A DNA stretch of 30,202 nt from UBA1738 sp045655325 (GTDB lineage: Bacteria > Bacillota > Clostridia > UBA1381), in assembly GCA_045655325.1 (NCBI GenBank), contig JAZOOY010000041.1, positions 1 to 30,202 of the forward strand, in the 5' to 3' direction. Position numbers and translations under genes: made by a program. Shown here in pieces: positions 29,283-30,202 of the stretch. Numbering within the stretch: position 1 is the first letter of the stretch; every line of letters begins with the position of its first letter. The notes beneath the pieces are model-generated. The model was given only the letters and a program-made list of their open reading frames with translations. It did no database searches and was not told where the DNA came from.

Positions 29283-30202
29283 ATGCAAAGAATAGGTGTA
29301 TTCGTATGTTGGTGCGGAAGCAACATTGCAGCTACAGTTGATGTAAAGGCTGTGGCAGAGGCTTTAAAGAGCGAGCAAGGCGTTGTTTTCTCTACCGAAT
29401 ATCAGTATATGTGTTCCCAAGCGGGACAAGAAATGATTAAGGATGCCATCAAGGAGTATAAGCTAACTGGTATTGTAGTTTGTTCTTGTTCTCCTCGTAT
29501 GCACGAGGCAACCTTCAGAAAAACTGCAGAAGCTGCAGGAATCAACCCATATATGGTTGAAATTGCAAACATCCGTGAGCAGTGCTCATGGGTACACAAG
29601 GACATCCCAACAGGTACAGAAAAGGCTATCATTCTAGCAAGAGCCGCTGTTGCCAAGGTATGTCTTAACGCTCCACTAACTCCAGGCGAAAGCCCGGTTG
29701 TTAAGAGAGCACTTGTAATCGGCGGCGGTATCGCAGGTATCCAGACTGCGCTTGATATTGCAGATGCTGGTTTCCCTGTAGACATCGTTGAAACAAAGCC
29801 AACCATTGGCGGAAAGATGGCACAGATTGACAAGACATTCCCAACACTTGACTGTGCTGCTTGTATCCTGACACCAAAGATGGTGGACGTTGCCCAAAAC
29901 GACAAAATCAGAATTTTCTCATATAGTGAAGTTGATTCTGTATCAGGTTTCGTAGGCAACTTTGATGTTAAAATTAAGAAAAAAGCTCGTTTCGTTGATG
30001 AAGTTAAGTGTACTGGTTGTGGACTTTGTACTGAAAAGTGTCCACAAAAGAAGGTTCCAAACGACTTCAACCTTGGTATGGATATGAAGCGTGCTATCTA
30101 TATTCCGTTTGCTCAGGCAGTTCCAAAGGTTGCAACAATTGATGCAGACTATTGTAATATGCTTAAAAATGGTAAGTGTGGTGTTTGTGCAAAGGTTTGT
30201 GC
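29283..30202 (+). CDS. hdrA: Heterodisulfide reductase subunit A, N-terminal part (HdrA-like, cut by the window)
   Basis: Open from ATG 29283 (AAAGGAG upstream) to the window edge, with about 306 codons visible. It begins MQRIGVFVCWCGSNIAATVD, as HdrA proteins do. The flavin-binding motif GGGIAGIQTALDIADAG lies near residue 143, followed by the cysteine motif DCAACILTPKM, and a ferredoxin motif CTGCGLCTEKCP (about 242). A further cysteine cluster starts at the edge (CGVCAKVC). HdrA is the FAD subunit that can split electrons between high- and low-potential acceptors. Whether it carries extra C-terminal domains cannot be seen. Confidence 0.93.
   Translation, partial: MQRIGVFVCWCGSNIAATVDVKAVAEALKSEQGVVFSTEYQYMCSQAGQEMIKDAIKEYKLTGIVVCSCSPRMHEATFRKTAEAAGINPYMVEIANIREQCSWVHKDIPTGTEKAIILARAAVAKVCLNAPLTPGESPVVKRALVIGGGIAGIQTALDIADAGFPVDIVETKPTIGGKMAQIDKTFPTLDCAACILTPKMVDVAQNDKIRIFSYSEVDSVSGFVGNFDVKIKKKARFVDEVKCTGCGLCTEKCPQKKVPNDFNLGMDMKRAIYIPFAQAVPKVATIDADYCNMLKNGKCGVCAKVC

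Noticed and set aside
29402..30070. 222-residue antisense frame inside hdrA
   Set aside because: It overlaps conserved FAD and cysteine motifs of HdrA; no ribosome site or family match.

Overview
The window looks like a piece of a low-GC, strictly anaerobic Firmicute chromosome (class Clostridia; I cannot resolve the family). The reasons are strong AGGAGG ribosome binding sites with frequent GTG/TTG starts, consensus TTGACA/TATAAT promoters, a Rex operator of the clostridial type, [FeFe]-hydrogenase-like proteins, and HdrABC-type heterodisulfide reductase genes.

Layout. (1) 1-6440 is core chromosome. An RluA-type pseudouridine synthase (minus strand) is divergent from a rightward run of DUF624/YesL-like membrane protein, mnmG, an MBOAT O-acyltransferase and its SGNH-type partner. 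The divergent pair appears to be driven by one symmetrical promoter palindrome at 1145-1184. (2) 6460-6772 is a tRNA-Ser(UGA)/tRNA-Ser(GCU) pair behind a perfect promoter. (3) 6773-20601 is foreign DNA inserted at the 3' end of tRNA-Ser(GCU). The tRNA tail recurs at 19248-19260 and at 20585-20601, so I read this as two integrative elements in tandem. Element A (6773-19260) is complete-looking. It carries a large serine integrase, a catalytically dead recombinase-like protein, an unknown cargo gene, a one-polypeptide restriction-modification enzyme with an XRE-type partner, a second dead recombinase-like protein next to an active-looking small resolvase, a CHC2 zinc-finger protein, and a leftward operon ending in an AEP-like primase. 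Element B (19261-20601) is a remnant. It keeps the tail of an integrase gene in the same orientation, a promoter plus structured RNA resembling the abiF RNA, and an Abi_2 (HEPN) toxin gene broken by an internal deletion and frameshift. (4) 20602-30202 is core energy metabolism. Two thioredoxin-like [2Fe-2S] proteins, a PAS-containing sensory [FeFe]-hydrogenase-like protein, a SpoIIE/PP2C phosphatase, a second [FeFe]-hydrogenase, a malate-dehydrogenase-like enzyme, class II fumarase and HdrB, HdrC, HdrA (cut by the window edge) form one closely spaced rightward run behind a Rex-type operator.

How the parts work together. The last block is a redox cassette: Rex senses NADH/NAD+, the hydrogenase pair with its phosphatase handles or senses H2 and reduced ferredoxin, malate dehydrogenase and fumarase interconvert oxaloacetate, malate and fumarate, and HdrABC handles low-potential electrons. 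The island block combines an integration module, a replication-like module and defence cargo, with no relaxase or conjugation gene visible. The most unusual items are the two dead serine-recombinase paralogues, each beside an active relative, the stepwise tandem integration with a terminator supplied at each tRNA-tail copy, the orphaned abiF-like RNA beside a destroyed toxin, and the 342-residue cargo protein of unknown function.
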